Position numbers and translations under genes: made by a program. A model generated the notes under the pieces. That model was not told the DNA's origin. It searched no databases and saw only the letters and a list, made by a program, of their open reading frames with translations. From Eurosta solidaginis (Eukaryota > Arthropoda > Insecta > Diptera > Tephritidae), in the NCBI RefSeq assembly GCF_040869045.1, contig NC_090320.1, positions 241,738,978 through 241,802,977 of the forward strand: DNA of 64,000 nucleotides, in the 5' to 3' direction. Shown one piece after another: positions 49,965-60,319 of the stretch (positions within the stretch are counted from its first letter, which is position 1; every line of letters begins with the position of its first letter).

Positions 49965-50565
49965 TCGATTCCGACAAATGTCAAATCCCCCATCTAAATA
50001 TGCCTGCTTACCAAATTTCATTAAGATACCTCAAAAATTAAGGGACTAGTTTGCGTTCAAACTAACGGACAGACGGACGGACAGACGGACATATCTAAAT
50101 CAAGTCAGCTCGTCCCCTGATCGTTTTGGTATACTTATTGGTGGGTCTAACGGAAAAATATACATAAAAAATGATTTGGAGCCTTGAAAATGGAAAAAAT
50201 CGATTTCGACCAAAACAAGTCCCAAAAACCAAAAAAAAAAATTTTTTTTAAACTGTAATGCCAAAGTTTTTATCGCATGATTTTAAGTGGGATAGGAACT
50301 ATGTGAGACAAATTCGTTTTCATCGGCAAATATTTTTTTTTTTCAAAAAACTGTTATCGCCAAAGTTTTTAGCGGACAATTTTAAGTCGGACAGGGTATA
50401 CATGAAAATTTTAAAATCAAATGAAAATTTTTTAAGTAGGTCATGAAAAATTTGCAGGCTCGAAAATAATTTTTTGGGGTATGTTTAGTGGACCTTTTTT
50501 TCCTGAGCCCAAAACCTATCGAAAAATCGATGGCGCGATATAGGTTAATAAATCGACCCAGCTTA
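49965..50565. mobile_element. Fold-back element right arm (tandem copy 2, uninterrupted)
   Basis: This is the right arm of the 44.1-kb fold-back element without the RTE. It shows the empty site GTGGGATAGGAACTATGTG near 50286-50304 and the terminal ACCCAGCTTA ending at 50565. Confidence 0.85.
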
Positions 50566-50819
50566 ATATACACTAGACTGTTTTAGGAAATATTTCATTA
50601 TCAAAAACAACCGCCGCTAATTTGTACTCTACTTTTAATTTTTTTTTTGTAAAGTTAGGAGCCTAAGAATGTTTATGTCGATTGGGAAGGAGCGTTTTGT
50701 TGTTGAAATACACTGGAACACTTCCGGGTAGCGACTTCAGGAGAAAGTAAAGGAAAGGAAAGGAGGGGAAAGAAAATAAATACATAACAGAATTCAGACG
50801 GCATGTTATCATAATTGGA

Positions 50820-51150
50820 TTGAAACCACATTGAAGATGCTGGGTTCGAGCACCGGGCAAAGTAATATCAACAAACTGAGAAAGAAGTTTTTTCAATTAG
50901 AATAAAGGGTTTTCTAAGCGGCTTCGCTCCTCGGAAGTGCTTTGGCAAACGCTCCGAGTGTATTTCTGCCATAAAAAGCTTCTCAGTGAAAACTCATCTG
51001 CCTTGCAGATGGACGTTTGGAGTCGGCGTTAAGCATGTAGGTCCAGTCCCACGAATTTGTAGGGAAACCCAAAAGGAGCACTACAGAAATTGGACGAGAA
51101 GTTCGATCTAAAATCTCCTCGGAGGTGATCTCGCCTTGCATTTATTTTAT
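50820..51150 (+). mobile_element. SINE fragment (tandem copy 2), 3' end intact
   Basis: Duplicate of 49650-49964. It continues past GATCTCGC into the SINE 3' end CTTGCATTTATTTTATTTTA, which agrees with the 3' end of the copy at 4877-5241. Confidence 0.75.
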
Positions 51151-51830
51151 TTTATGGGTGTTAAAGATTTTTTTTATCAAACGTTATCAATAGTTTATAG
51201 ACAGGTTATCTATTTTTCTTGTCGTCGCGTAATTGGTTTGCTATCCACTTGCTATGTGCTTGTTATAGGCAAGTTATCGACAAGGTATAGACGAGCTGTC
51301 GATTAATTATTGAAGTATTATATAAATTGTTTATCAGTTAAACACGTTGTCGATGAGTCATCGGTATTTTATCAACGCGTGATCTATTTTGAACCGATCG
51401 GTTTTTTATCGAACAGTTGCTATCGATTCCTTATCTACGAGTTATCGGTTTAGTGTTATCGACAAGTTATTGAATTTTTAGGGGCTTAAAAAGCAACGAC
51501 TGAAACGGTATCAACGGCACATCAGTTTGTATTGTATTTGTTATCAAAGTTACCTCTTTTATGGTTTAAGCTCAATCGCTGGGCGAGCTCTAGTTAATTT
51601 TCAAACATTTGTTTTACAATCGATTTTCACGTCTTCTCTTTTTCGGAGAGAGGATTCAAAGAATTGAAATATATCTTAAATATGCACCACCTCTGTAACG
51701 GTCTAATACACAGATACACCTATATATGTATATTCCCTATGAGCAAAACTCTGCAACGGATCTCTGCACAGAATGTACTATGGCCTTTCTTCTTACTTTG
51801 TTATGTTAATTGATAACCTTTTGGCATTTT
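51151..51830. repeat. Degenerate TTATCG-rich minisatellite
   Basis: Between about 51180 and 51480 the motif GTTATC(G/A)A and relatives (AAGTTATCGACAAGG, GAGTTATCGG, GTTATCGACAAGTTATTG) recur at irregular spacing of roughly 10-40 bp. No open frame is credible. The rest, to 51830, is unassigned. Confidence 0.5.
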
Positions 51831-53527
51831 TATACTCAGCTGAGCAGAGCTCACAGAGTATACTAATTTTGTTCGCATAACGGTAATTCGCAACAGCATA
51901 AACTAATCGAGATAGATATAGACTTCTATATTCAAACTGATCTGTGCGAAAAAAGAAATTCATTTAGCCATGTCCGTCCGTCCGTCCGTCCGTCTGTCCG
52001 TAAACACGATAACTTGAGTAAATTTTGAGGTATCTTGATGAAATTTGGTATGTAGGTTCCTGGGCACTCATTTCAGATCGCTATTTGAAATGAACGAAAT
52101 CGAACTATAACCATGCCCACTTTTTCGATATCGAAAATTTCGAAAAACCGAAAAAGTGGGATAATTCATTACCAAAGACAGATAAAGCGATGAAACTTGG
52201 TAGGTGGGTTGACCTTATGACGCAGAATAGAAAATTAGTAAAATTTTGGACAATGGGCGTCCCACTTTTAAAAGAAGGTAAACTAAAAGTTTTGCAAGCT
52301 GTAAGTTGGCAGTCGTTGAAGATATCATGATGAAATTTGAGAGAAACGTTACTCCTATTACTATATATGGGCTAAATAAAAATTAGCAAAATCGGATGAC
52401 GAACACGCTCACTTTTTAAAAAGAAAATGTTAATAGTCAAATTTTAACAAAAAATTTAATACCTTTACAGCATATAAGTAAGTTATGTCAACATTCAACT
52501 CCAGCAATGATATGGTGCAACAAAATACAAATATAAAAGAAAATTTCAAAATGGACGTGGCTCCGCCCTTTTCCATTTAATTTGTCTAGAATACTTTTAA
52601 TGCCATAAGTCGAATAACAATTCACCAATCCTTGTGAAATTTGGTAGGGCATAGCTTCTATGACGATAACTGTTTTCTGTGAAAATGGGTGAAATCGGTT
52701 GAAGCCACGCCCAGTTTTTATACAAAGTCGGCCGTCTGTCCTTCCTCTTCGCCGTTAACACGATAACTTGAGCAAAAATCGATATATCTTTACTAAACTT
52801 AGTTCACGTACTTATCTGAACTCACTTTATCTTGGTACTAAAAATGGCCGAAGTCCGATTATGGCCATGCCCACTTTTTCGATATCGAAAATTTCGAAAA
52901 ATTAAAAAATTCCATAATTCTATACCAAATACGAAAAAACGGATGAAACATGGTGATTATTGCATTGGTTTTTTCACGCAAAATATAACTTTAGAAAAAA
53001 CTTTTTAAAATGGGTGTGACACCTACCATATTAAGTAGAAGAAAATGAAAAAGTTCTGCAGGGCGAAATCAAAAGCCTTTGGAATCATGGCAGGAATACC
53101 GTTCGTGCTATTACATATATAAAAAAATTAGCGGTACCCTACAGATGATGTTCTGGGTCACCCTGGTCCACATTTTGGTCGATATCTCGAAAACGCCTTC
53201 ACATATATAATTAAGGGCCACTCCCTGTTAAAACCCTCATTATTACCTTTAATTTTGTACCCATATCGTACAAACACATTCTGAAGTCACCCCTGGTCCA
53301 CCTTTATGGCGATATCTCGAAAGGGCGTCCACCTATAGAACTATGGCCCACTCCCTTTTAAAATACTTTTTAATACCTTCCATTTGATACCCATGTCATA
53401 CAAACACATTCCAGAGTTACCCTAGGTTCATTATCCTTCAGGGTGATTTTCCCTTATTTTGTCTCCAAAGCTCTCGACTGAGTATGTAATGTTCGGTTAC
53501 ACCCGAACTTAGCCTTCCTTACTTGTT
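51831..53527 (+). mobile_element. HINE, complete, plus strand
   Basis: A 1,697-bp copy with both ends: stem-loop TATACTCAGCTGAGC...GAGTATA from 51831, (CCGT)n at ~51973, conserved blocks, about two ~130-bp repeat units (53160-53420), the inverted 5' motif (CTCTCGACTGAGTA), the hairpin GTTCGG-TTACAC-CCGAAC and ACTTGTT at 53527. It is close to the 982-2656 copy in length and probably near the family's basic form. Confidence 0.85.
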
Positions 53528-54092
53528 CCTAGTAATATTATATTGCGATCCATACAGATCCGCGTTATTTTCCTTAGTTATTTAATAACATTCTACAATT
53601 CCAAACAAAGTCGTTTGATTTCACTAACGGTAGTCTTTATAGGAATGCCGCACATAAAAGAAGCCTCCATTGCCAAATAGCCTCAAAGCTCGAATGAGAT
53701 AACAAAATGTCAATAGCAATGTGACATCATAATAGTCAGGTTTTGATTTTTGGTCTTGGAGGTGTATAAACGTTTAAAATAGAAGTTTATTTGTTATGCG
53801 ACACAATAAGAGATCTTTTATTGGCTTTATTTACTTATCTTGCAGAACTCCAATTGAGATAGATTAGTATTCGCAAATACCTACTAACTAAGCTTGGTAA
53901 CAACTAACTCGAAAGGCTAAGATATGTCCATAGAAAGTTAAACAAATACTTGGCACGATTTACTTCCGATGAGATCTAGACCAAGCTTATCTTAGAGTTA
54001 GCGTTTAAATTTAAATTTTTAAATTTTTCCTACAAATTGGCGGGTTGGGTTCAATAAATTTTGAGTCAACTTCGAACGGTGGCGGCAAGGGA
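53528..54092. other. No gene recognised
   Basis: Mixed-composition sequence with no domain, no clear repeat and no long frame. Confidence 0.4.
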
Positions 54093-54130
54093 TATGAATT
54101 TTCACTGAGAAGCTTTTCGTTGCAGAAATC
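54093..54130 (-). mobile_element. SINE core scrap
   Basis: TTTTCACTGAGAAGCTTTT followed by GCAGAAAT is the reverse complement of the SINE core seen at about 5050 and 49790. Only about 38 bp is recognisable. Confidence 0.5.
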
Positions 54131-54177
54131 TCTGTGGCCATGGCAAAAATCAGTGTTTTCTATTTAAAACAAAGTTT

Positions 54178-54520
54178 TCCGGAAGATGTATGGTCCTGTC
54201 CGCGGTGCCGACGGGGAGTATCGAAGGTGGTATATTTCTGAACTTTACGCAGATATGACGATGGTGCTGCGAGTAAAAAGCCAAAGACTTCGCTGGCTAG
54301 GTCGTGTTATGTGCATGGAAGAAAACGCTCCGGCCAAGAAAGTATTTCAGAAGAGACCGCAGTGTGGAAGAGGCTGGTGGAGGAAGACTTGACTTTCCTC
54401 AGTGCTTCCAAAGGGGGTCAGTTATCGCGAAACAGGGATAGCTTGTGTGACTTGGTACGAAACGGCCAAAATCGCTTAGGCGGTTAAGCGCCAATTAATG
54501 ATAATGATGATGATAATGCT
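54178..54520 (+). pseudogene. RTE LINE 3' end fragment
   Basis: The frame 54186-54392 encodes MYGPVRGADGEYRRW, RLRWLGRVMCMEENAPAKKV and QCGRGWW, matching the C-terminal region of the RTE element at 45.76-46.15 kb. The 3' UTR ends GGCGGTTAAGCGCCAATTAA, the same as that element, followed by a TGATAATGATGA-type tail instead of the AAGT tail. It is 5' truncated, as is common for LINE copies. Confidence 0.75.
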
Positions 54521-54575
54521 TTGGCCAGGACTTGAACCCACAAAATGGTTTGGTAGGCGGAGCTCGCCTAAACCA
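54517..54575 (-). mobile_element. SINE head fragment (tRNA-like)
   Basis: On the minus strand the segment AGCTCCGCCTACCAAACC, then TGGGTTCAAGTCCTGGCC and AAAGCA, closely follows the head of the SINE at 4877 (GCTCCGCCTATCACACC ... GGGTTCAACTCCCTGGC). The B box GGTTCAAGTCC is present. The body is missing. The LINE tail lies directly against it. Confidence 0.6.
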
Positions 54576-55305
54576 AGAGAGTAATATTTCTAAATCCTTG
54601 ACCTCTTTAGTAGGAAAATCATCCTGCGAATGCATGCTAGGCAGTTTGTTTGTCCCTCTCCAACATATGCTCTGCGTACAACGCGACCAATCCAAACTGA
54701 TTAGGATTCTGTTGCTGCAAAAGATGCGGCAAACCCGCCGACCTCACCACCCATGAGATTCATACCTTGCCTTTTGAAGTTTAGAAAAACTTTCTTTAAC
54801 TATTTCAAGGAGTTAATATTATTACGACTTATCAACTTAACTTCATTGCACCTGTTAAATTGAAGAGTGGTGTCGGTTTATTTAGTTCGTCCCGTATCAA
54901 TATGACAGTTTCATTAAGCAGCTTCCCTCTTTCAGATTTCCAAGCATCGATACACATCTGCTCATAGGAATTCCTGCGATCGATAAGCGCCAAAATCAGG
55001 AGCTGTTCTCTATCTTCCTTTAGCTTATAAATTACTTCGTGACTGCATCAGCCCTTGCTGAGGTAAGGCCACCGTTACTTCGCAAGGGGGTCCAGTGGGA
55101 GAAAGGCGAATGCACACGCGTAAGGCGTTCAATAACACACCGATGGCAAATTTCCTTGGGTTAAGTCCGGAGCAACCGTCATACTACGAACCAGCAAGAT
55201 ACACCTATTCGGTCTGATGCAGTAGATGTACGTATATTCTTGGACCAGTTTTGGGCTTAATACCTTCATACATATTTTAGATTTTTTCCACTTCAAATCA
55301 ATATA
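54576..55305. other. No gene recognised
   Basis: No coding domain is supported. The stretch 55040-55200 is GC-richer than its surroundings (for example GGCCACCGTTACTTCGCAAG) and may derive from a transposon. I cannot assign it. Confidence 0.35.
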
Positions 55306-55311
55306 ATGCTA

Positions 55312-55508
55312 TATTTACACTGCACCAAATGCGTCATACAAATTGCATTTCCGAAATGACTCATTTCATTACATTCATTTACGTCAATGCATTTTCTTGC
55401 AATGGACTGCAATCCTGGCAGTCGTGCCTTGCAGGGAAGGTTGGGCGAAATGCGAATGAGGCCCTTCAAATGACTCATTTGGAAATACGCATTTGAGGTC
55501 AGTGTAAG
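55312..55508. mobile_element. Small MITE-like inverted-repeat element
   Basis: The ends are inverted: TTACACTGCACCAAATGCGT at the left and ACGCATTTGAGGTCAGTGTAA at the right in mirrored form, with further paired inner blocks AAATGACTCATTT on both sides. Total length is about 195 bp. The superfamily is unclear (CACTG/CAGTG ends). No clear target duplication is seen. Confidence 0.55.
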
Positions 55509-55515
55509 TTAAGTT

Positions 55516-57818
55516 TAAGAAAGACATGTCCGTCCGTCCGTCCGTCCGTCCCTTAACACGATAACTTGAGTAAATTTTGAGGTATCTTGATGAAATTTGG
55601 TATGTAGGTTCCTGAGCGCTCATCTCAGATCTCTATTTAAAATGAACGATATCGGACTATAACCACGCCCACTTTTTCGATATCGAAAATTTCGAAAAAC
55701 CGAAAAAGTGCAATAATTCATTACAGAAGACAGATAAAGCGATGAAATTTGGTAGGTGACTTGAACTTATGACGCAGAATTGAAAATTAGTAAAATTTTG
55801 GACAATGGGCGTGGCACCGCCCACTTTTAAAAGAAGGTAATTTAAAATTTTTGCAAGCTGTAATTTGGCAGTCGTTGAAGATATCATGATGAAATTTGGC
55901 AGGAACGTTACTCCTATTACTATATGTACGCTTAATAAAAATTAGCAAAATCGGAGAAAGACCACGCCCACTTTGAAAAAAAAGATTTTTTTAAATTAAA
56001 ATTTTAACAAAAAATGTAATATCTTTACAAATTATGTCAACATTCGACTCCAGTAATGACAACAAAATACAAAAATAAAAGACGGTCGTCCGTCTGTCCT
56101 TCCGCATGGCCGTTAACACGATAACTACAGCCAAAATCGACATATCTTTACTGAACTTCGTTCACGTACTTATCTGAGCGCACTTTATCTTGGTATAAAA
56201 AATGAACGAAATCCGACTATGACCACGCCCACTTTTTCGATATTGAAAATTACGAAAAATGAAAAAAATGCCATAATTCTATACCAAATAAGAAAAAAGG
56301 GATGAAACATGGTAATTGGATTGGTTTATTGACGCGAAATATAACTTTGGAAAAAACTTTGTAAAATGGTTGTGACACCTACCATATTAAGTAGAAGAAA
56401 ATGAAAAAGTTCTGCAGGGCGAAATAAAAAACCCTTAAAATCTTGGCAGGTATTACATATATAAATAAATTAGCGGTATCCAACAGATGATGTTCTGGGT
56501 CACCCTGCATATACAACTACCACCACTCCCTTTTAAAACTGTCATTAATACCTTTAATTTGATACCCATATCGTACAAACACATTCTACATTCACCCCTG
56601 GTCCACCTTTATGGCGATATCTCGATAAGGCGTCCATCTATAGAACTTAGGCCCACGCCCTTTTAAAACACTCATTAACACCTTTCATTTGATACCCATA
56701 TCGTACAAACATATTCTAGAGTCACCGCTGGTCCACCTTTATGGCGATATCTCCAAAAGGCGACCACCTATAGAACGAAGGCCCACTCCCTTATAAAAAT
56801 ACTCATTAACACCTTTAATTTGATACCCATATCGTACAAACAAAGTCTAGAGATACCCCTGATCCACCTTTATTGCGATACCTCGAAAAGGTGTCCACCT
56901 ATAGAACTGAGGCCCACTCCCTTTTAAAATACTCATTAACACCTTTCGTTTGATACCCATATTGTACAAACGTATTCTGGAGTCACCCCTGGTCCACCTT
57001 TATGGCGATATCTGGAAAAGGCGACCACCTATATAACTACCACCACTCCCTTTTAAAGCCCTCATTAATACCTTTAATTTGATACCCATCTCGTACAAAC
57101 ACATTCTAGAGTCACCCCTGGCCCACCTTTATGGCGATATTTCGAAACGGCGTCCACCTATAGAACTAAGGCCCACTCCCTTTTAAAATACTCATTAACA
57201 CCTTTCGTTTGATACCCATATTGTACAAATGCATTCTAGAGTCACCCCTGGTCCACCTTTATGGCGATATCTCGAAAAAGCGACCACCTATACAACTACC
57301 ACCACTCCCTTTTAAAACCCTAATTAATACTTTTAATTTGATACCCATATCGTACAAACAAATTCTAGGGTCACTCCTGGTCCACCTTTAAATTACTCAT
57401 TAGCACCTTTCTTTTTGATACCAATATTGTACAAATAAATTCTAGGGTCACCCCTGGTCCACCTTTATGGAGATATCTCGAAACGGCGTCCACCTATGGA
57501 ACTAAGGATTACTCCCTTTTAAAATACTCATTAACACCTTTCATTTGATACCCATATCGTACAAACAAATTCTAGAGTCAACCCTGATCCACCTTTATGG
57601 CGATATCCCTAAATGTCGTCCACCTATAGAACTATGGCCCACTCCCTCATAAAATACTCTTTAATGCCTTTCATTTGATACACATGTCATACAAACACAT
57701 TCCAGGGTTTCCCTCTGTTCATTTTCCTACATGGTTATTTTCCCTTATGTTGTCACCATAGCTCTCAACTGAGTATGTAATGTTCGGTTACACCCGAACT
57801 TAACCTTCCTTACTTGTT
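55516..57818 (+). mobile_element. HINE, 5'-truncated, with about nine internal repeats
   Basis: It starts at the (CCGT)n block (~55528) without the stem-loop end. It then shows the conserved blocks, with an internal loss near 56060-56090, about nine ~130-bp repeat units (56500-57700), the inverted motif CTCTCAACTGAGTA, the hairpin GTTCGG/CCGAAC and ACTTGTT at 57818. The frame at 57209-57391 is part of the repeat. Confidence 0.8.
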
Positions 57819-57959
57819 TTTTTATTTTATTTTCAAGTTCTTAGTCTTTGTTTAATTGCCTATTATTTCTCATTCTATTTAGTTCCTTTAGTGACTCATT
57901 ATTACAAGTACTCTTTCTTGACAATTTGTTACAATCTAAGTCCTCAATACATAATCCTT

Positions 57960-58445
57960 CCAAAGACCTTACTCGACTCTGCGCCACGTATGCTTGTCCC
58001 TTCTCGAGCTCCAAATTATTTTGATGTCACTTCTACGGGACTGTATGTAATATTTGTTCAAAATATGAACCAAATCGAACATCATAGATCGCTTTCCATT
58101 CTTGTATGTATTATGTGTTTCAAATATGACCCAAAGCGGACCACAAATACGATTTTTGTAAATATCTCGATCCTTGCGCTTCCTAGCGTCGATTTTTTTC
58201 ATAGGTCGCTTTCTATTCTTGTATGTACTATGTGTTCCAAATATGAGCCAAATCTGACCACAAATACGATTTTTGTGAATATCTCGATCTTTGCGCCACC
58301 TAGCGACGATTTTTCTTATTATTGCATTGTCATCGGGTTCTAAACTATGTTCCAAGTTTCAAGCTTGTAGCTTATCGGGAAGTTACTTAAATTTCAATTA
58401 CAAAATTCGTGCCAGCCAGCCAACCAACAAGCCTGTCAAGTCATG
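57960..58445. repeat. Dispersed repeat with two ~119-bp internal units
   Basis: Two similar units start at about 58084 (AGATCGCTTTCCATTCTTG) and 58203 (AGGTCGCTTTCTATTCTTG). Each contains CCACAAATACGATTTTTGT and ATATCTCGAT. The 3' part ends in a CAGC/CAACC-like run (58416-58440) like that at ~790-845. The overlapping plus and minus frames (150 and 128 codons) mirror each other and are not coding. Confidence 0.55.
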
Positions 58446-58672
58446 CTAAATAAAACCGTTTGAAAATAGAGCTCGTTGAAAGCGCCCAGTAAGTTTATTA
58501 TTATAACTCTGGAAGTATTTATACAAGAACATTGATATTCAGTAAAGAGTTATATGAGATCAATCCCTAACACCACTAAGAAAATAAGAGGTGAGTAAGA
58601 AGGGGCGTGGCACCTCCCATACCAATGGACAAATTCATACTGCATATCTCTGGATTTAGTGAAAATTGGTAT
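58446..58672. other. No gene recognised
   Basis: Short stretch with no identifiable feature before the (GTT)n run. Confidence 0.4.
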
Positions 58673-59092
58673 GTTGTTGTTGTTGTTGTAGCGATAAGGT
58701 TACTTCCCGAAGGCTTTGGGGAGTGTTATCGATGTGATAGTCCTTTGCCGGATACAAATCCGGTACGCTCCGGTAACACAGCGCCATAAGGTACTAGCCC
58801 GACCATCTCAGGAACGATTTATATGTCCACATTAAACCTTCAGGCCATCCCTCCCTCCCCACCCCCAAGTTCCATGAGGAGCTTGGGGTCGCCAGAGCCT
58901 CGTCTGTTAGTGAAATGGGATTCGCCGCTCGAAGGTGCAGTTGAAAATTGGGTTTGGAGAAGCTATATATTGTGCTGGCAACCTGAAAAGGTGCGCTACA
59001 CAGCCCCTAGAATCCGGTATTTTAGTCGCCTCTTACGACAGGCATACCTACCGCGGGTATATTCTGACCCCCTAAGCCGCTGGGGTACTCTA
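58673..59092 (-). mobile_element. (CAA)n-tailed short interspersed element
   Basis: Read on the minus strand, about 420 bp starts near CCCCAGCGGCTTAGGGGGTC, continues with GTAGGTATGCCTGTCG and GGCGACTAAAATACCGG, and ends in (CAA)n (TGTTGTTGTTGTTGTTG on the plus strand at ~58675). A simple-repeat tail on a short non-coding unit suggests a LINE-mobilised element. It cuts off the gag fragment next to it. Pol III boxes are not clear. Confidence 0.6.
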
Positions 59093-59889
59093 TTTGCAAT
59101 ATCTGCTTCCTGTGTTCGCTTCCGTATCGCCTCTCTAGAACGCCTATCAAAGTTTCGTAGTTGTTCCGCTCTGTAGGATTTCAGCAGCAGATCCTTTCAG
59201 TGCCACGAATAGTGCAGCAACTTTATCTTCAGCATTCCAGTTGTTCACTGTTGCGGACTGTTGCAAACTGGAGCTTAAATACCTGGAAAGGAACAGAGTC
59301 GTCAAAAGATGGAGTTTTTAACTTCGTATTGCTTGCTGAAACAACTGGGCGATTTAGTTGCAGCTCCTGTATACGACCTTTTAAAGCATCTACTTCAGCC
59401 TCGATTTTGTTCTCAAACTTCATTATTTTTTCGTCATTACGGGCTTCCAGTTGTGCAGAGATCTGCGATGATACCTGTGCTGAAATTTGTCTCGACATTC
59501 CGGATATACGTGCCTCACGTGCTTCAATCCTGGATGCTATTTGTGACGACATTTCTGATGTACGTGTCTCCTGTGATTCCTTCTTGGATGATGGCATCCA
59601 TATGTCTTCTGTTCTTCCAGTTGAGTTTCCATCTTGATGTTACTGTCGACGTTTTTGTATATATTGCAGCTAATATCATGTTCAAGTCTGTGCTCGTAAC
59701 TGTCTGCGATGTTTCATTTTTCTCTTAAATTTTTGTCGTTGTCTCGTCCCCATCAGCATGAAAGACATACCCGTCCACATTAATTCCTTCCGACTCCATT
59801 ACCTCTCGTAGCCGTGCTTGAAGTTCGATCTTATTGCCGGTTATATTCAATCCACGGTACTCCAACTCCTTTCTCAGTGCTTTCGCCAT
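59093..59889 (-). pseudogene. LTR-retrotransposon gag relic (SAP-like N-terminus)
   Basis: The minus-strand ATG at 59889 opens a frame MAKALRKELEYRGLNITG, then LQARLREVMESEGINVDGY, which resembles a SAP-type DNA-binding helix pair found at the N-terminus of some insect gag proteins. A TAA at 59727-59725 ends it after 54 residues. Further on, the frame 59597-59229 gives a coiled-coil-like, Q/S/E-rich stretch (SRQISAQVSSQISAQ) and then KLKTPSFDDSVPFQVFKLQF. A frame change near 59250 leads to WNAEDKVAALFVALKGSAAE and LERRYGSEHRKQ, typical of gag capsid in these elements. It is cut at ~59093. It has lost pol and is not functional. The gypsy or BEL/Pao source is undecided. Confidence 0.7.
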
Positions 59890-59934
59890 GTCCAAGCTCT
59901 ATTCAAAATATTCGGAATTTATTCAACAATTCCT

Positions 59935-59948
59935 CTTCTGACACCAAT
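59935..59948 (-). promoter_or_regulatory. Likely primer-binding site of the LTR element
   Basis: On the minus strand TTGGTGTCAGAAG directly follows the presumed LTR end CGTTACA. A sequence starting TGG just after the LTR is the usual tRNA primer-binding site. The gag ATG lies ~50 bp downstream. Confidence 0.5.
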
Positions 59949-60310
59949 TGTAACGAATCTTGGGAAATTCCGCTTATTTGCAACCTTCTGCTAACATTCG
60001 AATCGCTAAACTTTTGAATAAGTCACTCTAATATTTAGTATTGCAAACTGGGCTTTATTTATAACTTTGAGAGTAGTATTTCACAATTATACGTCACAAC
60101 CAATAGCGTGTTTAAATCAAAACTACTCCCTAACTACTCAGCTTGCGCTGCATTTATACCCTCCGTCGCTTCATTCGCATATTTCTACTAAAGTATAGAC
60201 GTTTCGCCTTCTGCTCTATCTCCTGCTTGGTAATTTAGGTACATATATGCGTGTGCATTTGTGAGAACCAACTTCTACATGTGTTTGTGAGTATCTCTTA
60301 GTTGCCTTTT
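59949..60310 (-). mobile_element. 5' LTR of the gag relic (outer border unclear)
   Basis: Upstream of the primer-binding site the minus strand has a TATAAA box at 60158-60153 and an AATAAA signal at 60059-60054, about 95 bp apart, as in an LTR U3/R region. The LTR ends CGTTACA at ~59949. The outer border cannot be fixed. The poly(T) of the R1-type LINE begins at 60320 and may have interrupted the LTR. Confidence 0.5.
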
Positions 60311-60319
60311 ATGTATGTG

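Larger units (their letters stand above)
45371..51134 (+). repeat. Tandem duplication of ~1.17-1.20 kb, copy 1 later split by RTE
   Basis: Copy 2 (49965-51134, 1,170 bp) repeats copy 1 (45371-45737 plus 49129-49964, about 1,203 bp after removing the RTE and one target-site copy). Each copy holds the fold-back right arm, a purine-rich patch and a SINE fragment. The junction GGAGGTGATCTCGC/TCGATTCC shares the short sequence TCGC with both edges, which suggests microhomology. The length difference is mostly a longer GGAC/AGAC tract in copy 1. Other differences are single bases, such as GATATGGAG versus GATTTGGAG. Confidence 0.85.

Noticed and set aside
57891..58355. Opposing 150- and 128-codon frames
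   Set aside because: Both come from the two ~119-bp repeat units. Neither has a domain, and they are mirror readings of the same repeat.
58823..59728. Plus-strand frames of 117, 158 and 139 codons
   Set aside because: They lie over the (CAA)n-tailed repeat and antisense to the gag relic. The minus-strand readings match known retroelement motifs, and these do not.
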